NCBI GenBank assembly: GCA_031268115.1
Contig: JAIRXV010000125.1
Coordinates: 1-9,448, forward strand
Direction: 5' to 3'
DNA from: Bifidobacteriaceae bacterium
GTDB lineage: Bacteria > Actinomycetota > Actinomycetes > Actinomycetales > WQXJ01
Length of the DNA stretch: 9,448 bases
The first letter of the stretch is position 1. Every line of letters starts with the position of its first letter. Shown here piece by piece: positions 1 through 7,100 of this stretch. Both the position numbers and the translations under genes were made by a program. Below the pieces are notes generated by a model. That model had not been told where the DNA came from, did no database searches, and saw only the letters and a list, made by a program, of their open reading frames with translations.

Positions 1-1100
1 TGGTGACCTCTGAGGCGGTTCGGTCCCACGATGTCCACGCCACTTTGATGTTGAACGACGAGCCGAGAGTGACGGGTAGCCCGCGTCCGGTCGACTTCAC
101 GGTCGGCGCAGTCGCGGCGGCCGAGCTGGAGCGGCTGAGCGCCGAAACCATGTACATCAACGCCACCGCCCACCGGGTCCGTGTGACCCTGCGCGATGAG
201 TTCGCCAACCCGGTGCCGGGTCAGACGGTGCGTTTCGAGTTGTCGGGGCTGCCGCAGGCGGCCATGACACCGGCCGATGGCGAACTCGTCACCGAAGCGG
301 ACGGCTCAGCCGTCATCCCTGTCGCCGCGACCGCGGCCGGAACGGCCGTGGTCGGTGTGACCGTGCTGGGAACGAATGTCGTTGCCAGCCCGGCGAGCGT
401 GCCTCTGCGCTTCGCGGCGTCTACGATCAGCGCGTCCAAATCCGAGTATTGGACTTCCACGGGAACCCGCATCGCGGATGGGTCGGAGACTTCGGCCGGC
501 GCCCACCGGCTGTGGGTCCATGTGCGCGATGTTGGCGGCGCGGATGTCGTCGCCCCCGGACTGGCCCAGTCGATCGATGTGACGGTGGCCGGCGCCAAGG
601 GCGCGGCGGCGCTGGGGCCGGACGGTTTCGCGCCAGTCGCGGAGGCACCTGGCGTGTACACGGCGTTGCTGACTTCCACTGTCGCCGATGTCATGGACGT
701 GACGGTCGATGTCAACGGGGCCGTTGCCCCAGCTTCGGGCAGCGATGGCACGTTGACTTGGGTTCCGGGGCCCGTGGACCGCGCCCAGTCGGTGTTCGCG
801 GTCGATCCGGGGCCGGTCGAGGCCGATGACGCTGAGACCGTGGAAGTCCGGGTCGTCTTGCGCGACGGTCAGGGCAACGAGGTGCCGGGCCGGGCCAGCG
901 ATTTGGAGGGGTTGGCACCGCCAGGGACAGTCTCGGGCTTCGACGGCGGGCAAAGCGGAAGCGGCGTCTACACGGCGCAGATTCGTTCCGCCGTAGCGGG
1001 TCAGTTTGCCGTGGCCGTCAACCTCACTGGGGACAGGGGTGGCGCCATCGGCCACGGGACTTTCAATGCGACCGCTCGGTTCCAGGCGGGTGCGCCCGCC
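1..1100 (+). repeat. Super-repeat unit 1 (B1 partial, B2, A1, A2)
   Basis: Residues 1-366. Residues 1-35 are the end of a B-type (Big_1-like) module cut by the window. B2 is about 36-140 and has RDEFANPVPGQTVRFEL, the classical Big_1 turn and strand. A1 is about 141-258, with an expanded ADGSETSAGAH loop and PGVYTALLTS. A2 is about 259-366, with LRDGQGNEVPG, GVYTAQIRS and the ending ATARFQAG. Boundaries are by eye, plus or minus several residues. Confidence 0.7.
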
Positions 1101-4100
1101 GGTAACTCGGCGTTGAAGATCGTGTCGAGCGGGTCGCGCTACGTCGCCAGCCAGTTCCATACCGCTGAGGTTGCCGTGCTGGATGCCAAAGGCAACGCGG
1201 TTCCCGGCGCCGCCGTGACGTTTGCCGTCCCCGGCGCTCGCGTTTGGGCAGGCGGCAACTGGACCGTTCTGGCAGATCGGCAAGGCAAGGCCCGGCTCGA
1301 TTTGACGGCGGATGCCGCTGGGCAATACTCGGTCAGTGCCACCGTGATCGGCGCCGGCAACGTGGACGTGCCGGTGAACGGTTCCGGGGCCGTGGTCGAA
1401 TTCGTGGATGCGCCCGCAGATTTGGGTCTGTCCCACTTCGAGGTCTCGCAGGGAACCGCAGTGGTGGCGGACGGGAATCCCGACCACTATCAAGAGGTCG
1501 AGGTGTGGGTCTCCAGCGCGGAGGGTGTCGGCGTGGCCGGTCGCGCGGACGCGTTGGAAGGAGCCATCGTCGAAGGGGTCGGCGCGCAGTTCGTCGACAT
1601 CGACGCCGCTGCCAGCGGATTCCAGCAGTTCATCGCCAAACCCGGCGCCCCCGTCGGAACGTACATTGCCCGTATCGCGTCCGTGAAAGCGGGTCGGTTC
1701 ACGGTCACGGTCAGCGCGGCGGAGGGACCGGTTCAGGTCACCGCGCCCGGCCGCGACGTGGCGCGGTTTGTGGCCGGACCGGCCGATGCCGGACGGTCCC
1801 GGGTTCGCGTACTCGAAACGTCCGTCCCGGTTGGCGGGGAGATTCCCGTCGAAGTCCTCGTGTTCGATGCCCAAGACAATCCCGTGCCCTACCAGTTTGT
1901 TCAGGTGTCCACCGACCCGGTTGACGCGATCAACCCAGATGGCGGGACGCTGCCGTTCTTGCGTGTCCAATCGGGGATCGATGGCGTTGCCCACGCGACA
2001 CTCAGCACTGAGGTCGCGAACGTATACACCGTCTTAGCGGAGCTTTTCATCGGCGGGGGCGCACCGAACCAAGCTGTGGAGGACTCCGGCCTCATCGATG
2101 TCGAATTCACGGCGGGCGCCCTCAGCGCGGACACAACGATTCTGACGGGTTCAACCGGTGCGGTCGCTTCGGATACCGAGCATTACCACTGGGCCAAGGT
2201 GAACGCGAAGGACGAATTCGGCAACAACCTTTCGGGCCGCACGGTGAGCTTCGAGCTGGCCGATCCGGCCGGGGCAACCCCGATCGGGCAGTTGGCCGAC
2301 GGCTACACCGCGAGCCTTCTAACCGATGCGGACGGCAACGCCGAGGTCCGCTACACCGGCAACTGGGAATTGGGTAGCACGCTGCTCACCGCCACGGTGG
2401 ACGGGATGGACGTGACCAACGGTTCGCCCACCGCCACGCCCGCCTCTTTGGAATGGGTTTGGGCCGCTAACTCCACGTCGTCGGCGGAGTCCTGGTATGA
2501 GCTGTCCACCGGGTTCAAGGTGGCCGATGGCGTCCAAGCCCACCAGATTCAGGTCAAGCTGTTCGATGAGAACGGCAGTCCGGTGGTGGGCGAGGCGGCC
2601 AACTTGACGGTGAGCGCAACCCCGACCGCCACCTCCGATCCGCGCCCGGCCGGGAGCGGGTGGACCGTTCCGGCGCATCCGACCGCGGTGCCCGGGCAGC
2701 CCGGCAGCTATACGGCCGAGTTGACTTCGACTTATGCGGCCACCTTCGACATCGCCGTCCTCCACACCCTCACTGGTGCGGTTCAGCCCGATCCGAAGTT
2801 GAGCCCACCCAGAACATCGGTTGCCTTCGAAGCGGGCCCTATCAGTGCCGCTGACTCTTACTTCGAGGTGAGTGTCGCTCCGCCGGCCCGGGTCGCCGAT
2901 GGCGTGGCCGCCCACACGTTGACGGCCGTGGTTCGCGATGCGGCCGGCAACGGTGTGGCCGGTTTGAACCTTGCTGCCTTAGACACCCTCGATCCGCATT
3001 CGGTCGAGGTGAGCCCGTTCGTCTCCACCAAGGCCGGGACTTACGCCGCCGATCTAACTTCGCTGACGGCGGGGACGTTCGCGATGGCCGCGACCGCGCG
3101 CGTAGGCGACGAGGCGCCTGTGGCACTCAACCCCGGCACACGCAACCGCCAAGCGGTGTTCGTGGCCGGCGATGCTTGCGCGGCGGCGTCGACGTTCACG
3201 GTCACGCCCAAGCCGGCGCCAGGCGACTCAGAGGTGAAAGTGGGGCGCGGCGCGTACGAGCTTCGAGTGGCCGTGCGGGATTGCACGCCGAACGGCAACC
3301 CGGTGCCCGGACAGGCGGTTGTGTTCCGCACCGATCCGGCCTTGAGCCCGGCGCTGGGCGCCGCGGGGGACACCGTTGTGACCGGTGAGGCCGGTGTGGC
3401 CAGCCTCACGGTGACTTCCGAGGCGGCGGGCACGTTCTCGGCCTCCGGATCCCTCGGGGGAGTCGAGCCGGCGGCCGGATCGCCTAAGAACATCGTCTTT
3501 GGCCACGGCGAACCTTCGGCCACGGCATCGACCTTGACGGGTACCACCGGCGAGGCACGCCTGGCCAACGGCTCGGCGTTCCACACGGCGACCGTCACCG
3601 TGCGCGATCAGTTCGCCAACCCCGTTGCGGGTGAGCCCGTGGTATTCGACATCGGCAGCCTCGGCCGAGCCGTGTTCGTTCAGCCGGCCGGGCTTATCTC
3701 CGGCGATGGCAAGACCGTGACCACGACCGCCGATTCTGCCGGCCAGTGCGTCGTCCACATCGTCTCCACCGAGGTGGGGTCTGCGCGAGTGACCGCCAGC
3801 CTGGGCGATTTGACGTCCGGGCGCCCAATCCTGGCCTCGCCTGGGGTGCCGGCCGCTTTGGCGCTTGGGTTCGTGCCCGAAGTCGTAGACGCGGAGAACT
3901 CCTACTACACGGTCTCGGACGGCGATCGGATCGCAGGCCTCGAAAGCCACACCGTGTCGGTGACGTTGCGCGACGCCAACTCGGCTCCCGTGGACCTAGA
4001 GGATCCGGCGGCCCAACTCGCCGGTACGGCCACTCCGGATGCCCAGGTGGTCAACTGGCGGGCCGACCCCGATCCTTTGCATCCCGCGACCTACCTGGCC

Positions 4101-7100
4101 GATGTCGTCTCCACCAAGGCAGGGGTAAAGCGCGTGGGTGTCAGCGCGGCCGGCGTGCCGGTCGGTGCCGCCGCCAGCGGCCTGCCCGATGACGCCACAG
4201 TCGCGTTCGTACCCGGAGCGGGCGCCAAGGTGAGCTTCGAAGTGTCCCAGAACGCCGGGGTGAAGGCCGATGGCACCTCCTTCCAAACGCTCAGCGTCAC
4301 CGTGGTCGATCAATTCGACAACGCCTTGACGACCGTCGCCGAGGACCTCCAGGCCGATGGCGAGGCCATCGCCGTTAGCCCATTTACCTGGGTCGATGGG
4401 CACTATGAGGCGCGAGTGACATCCCGCAAGGCGGGATCCCACGTCGTGTCGGTGCGATTCGACGGCGAACCCGCTTCGCCGGCGGGCAACCGAGCCGCCG
4501 TGTTCGTGGCCGGGAACCCATCGCCGGGCGCATCGACGCTGACCGTCTCTGCGGGGACCGTTCGCGCTGGCGACGATTCCCATTGGGCGCAGGTCCAGGT
4601 GCTCGACGTCGATGGCAACCCAGTCCAGGGCCAGCCCGTGGCATTTTGGACCGTGCCAGCCACGACACCCGAACCCCTGGGCGCGAGTCCCGCTTCGGAC
4701 GCGGACGGCATCGCGCGGGTGGACTTCACCAGCCAGACCGCCGGCCAATACACCGTGTTCGCGGCGCTTGGAGCAGCGCCGAGCGCACCTCAACCCAAGA
4801 ACTCTGGCGCGCTTTCGGTGACCTTCGCCGCTACCGACATCGACTGGACCCGGACCACGCTGACCGCGACCGCGCAGCACAAGCTGGTCGGCAACTCGGA
4901 CGATCCCCATCGCGCGACCGTCGCCGTACGCGATCGTTTCGGCAATCCGGTGACGTTGCGGGGTCTCACCGATCAGCCCTTGACCGTCCGCTTCGAGATC
5001 GCCGGCCTGGCCGGAGCGGCGCTGTCTACGTCCGCGCCCATCGAAGTGGACGGCGCTGGGACCGCCTCGGTTACCGTGACCTCCACGGCTCCAGGCACCG
5101 CCCGTCTAACCGCGACAGTGGGCGCAACCCCGGTCGCGACCCCCCCTTGGGTGGACCTCGTGTTCGCAACATCCGCTGTAGCTCCTTCCAATTCCGCCTA
5201 TGAAGTGACCGCCGGTGGACGCAAAGCCGATGGCCAAGACACCCACACCCTCACCGTCCACCTGCGCGATGCCGACGGTGACGGCGTCCAAGACGCGCAG
5301 GACTTCATCGGGGCGACACTGACCAAGCGAGGGTCCGCCACGGGTGGGCCGCCCACGGTGAGCGGATTCCTCGCCGTTCCCGGCGTTCCCGGCGATTACT
5401 CCGCGACCATCGCCTCAACTATGGCGGCGACCTACGACATCGAGATTCGGGTTGGAGATCCCCTCCCCGCCGCGGTGGGCTCACCCACCTGGGTTCAGTT
5501 CGACGCCGGCACGCCCGTCGCCTCCCGGTCGGGCTTCGAGGTGTCCGATGGCGTTCGCGTCGCCGGCGCCGACCCCACCGAGTACCACCAGGTCACCGTC
5601 ACATTGCGGGACGCCCACGGCAACGGCGTGCCGGGGCAGGCGGCCTTGCTGGCGGCATCGGCGTTGCCGTTCGCCATCGGTGCCTTCGCCGCGTTCGACG
5701 CCACGGCCAATCCGGGGGTGTACGTGGCGGCCATAACCTCCACCCAGGCGGTGAGCCGCACGGTTGCCGTCTCGCTGGGCGGGACCCAGCCGCTCAGCGC
5801 CGGGACGGCCAACGCCATCGCTCGGTTCGTTCCGGGCCCCACGGACGCCGCCACTTCCAAGCTCGAAGCCCTCACCGCGGGGTCCAAACTGGTTGCGGCC
5901 GAGTACCACACCGTGCGCGCCACGGCCGCCGACGCCAACGGCAACCCGATCCAAGGTGCCACGGTTGTCTTCGCGGCGGTCCCTGAGATCGCCGCGCCCG
6001 CGTGGAACGGCACCGCCCAGACGGACGAACGCGGAATCGCGGAGCTCACATTCACCGCGCGCACGCCCGGCACCTACCAGATCCACGCGCTCGTCGCCGA
6101 CCCGGATGGCTCGACCCAGATCGTCCCCACCGGATCGGGCGAGGTCGCGGCCGAGTTCCACATCGGAGCGGCGAACACCGACCGATCTTGGTACACGGTC
6201 ACGGCCGACGCCAGCAAGATCGCCAACGGCATCGACGCCCAAACCCTGACCGTGTTCCTGGCCGATCCCGCCGGAACCGGCATCGCCGGGGCCGACGCCG
6301 CGGCCCTTCTTGTGCCCGGCACGGACAAGCCGGGCCCGGTATTCGGCGCGTTCGTCGAAGAACTCTCCCAGCCCGGCATCTACCGCTCGGCGGTGACATC
6401 GCAGGTGGCAGGGGCCTTCGCGGTCAGCCTGACCACCGCTGGAACGCCGGGTACCGCCATCGGCCTGCAACAACCCAGCGGCAACGCCACCACCTATTTC
6501 GCGACCGGCCCCGCCGCTCAGGCGCCGTCTCGACTAGACGTGTCCCCACCGCAGCAGGCCGTCATGAGTGTCGCGACAGCCACCGCGACGGTCGCGGATG
6601 CGCGCGGCAACGCCGTAGCGAATCAGGTGGTCCGGTTCTGGGTCGAAGACGCGGTCGGTACGGCCCTCGAACCGATCCCGGGCGTGACCTACATCGACAT
6701 GCGCACCAATGGAACGGGCAGCGCTTCCATGGACTTCACCTCTGATCGTGCGGGCCTGTTCACGGTGTTTGCCGCCATCGTCGGGGTAGGGGGAGGCTCG
6801 AACGGAGTCCAACTGCCCGGATCCGGCGATCTGACGGTTCTTTTCACCGCCTTGCGCGAGATGGATCCGGCCGTCAGCTCGCTCACCGGAACCGACGGCG
6901 AATCCAAGGCCGTGGGCGGGCAAGACCCGGCCGGCGTGCATACGGTGACCGCCGCCGCATTCGACGGGAGCCCAGCGCACAACCCGATCCCCGACCTGAA
7001 CATCGAGTTCCGCCTGTCCGGCGGTGGGACCGCGCTCACCGGGGACCCCTTGACGGCGCTCACCGGGCCGGACGGTGTGGCTCGCCTGCGGATCGTGTCC

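Noticed and set aside
306..1994. 562-codon open frame on the minus strand, and similar long minus-strand frames (e.g. 3996-4910, 5481-6473, 6689-7828)
   Set aside because: These are antisense shadows of a high-G+C coding sequence. Their translations are Arg/Gly/Ala/Pro-rich low-complexity without recognisable domains, while the plus-strand frame has clear repeated Ig motifs throughout.
5376..5393. Perfect 9-bp tandem repeat GTTCCCGGC x2, as a possible slippage or phase-variation site
   Set aside because: Only two copies of a unit whose length is a multiple of three. A change would add or remove VPG without a frameshift, so it cannot switch the gene off.
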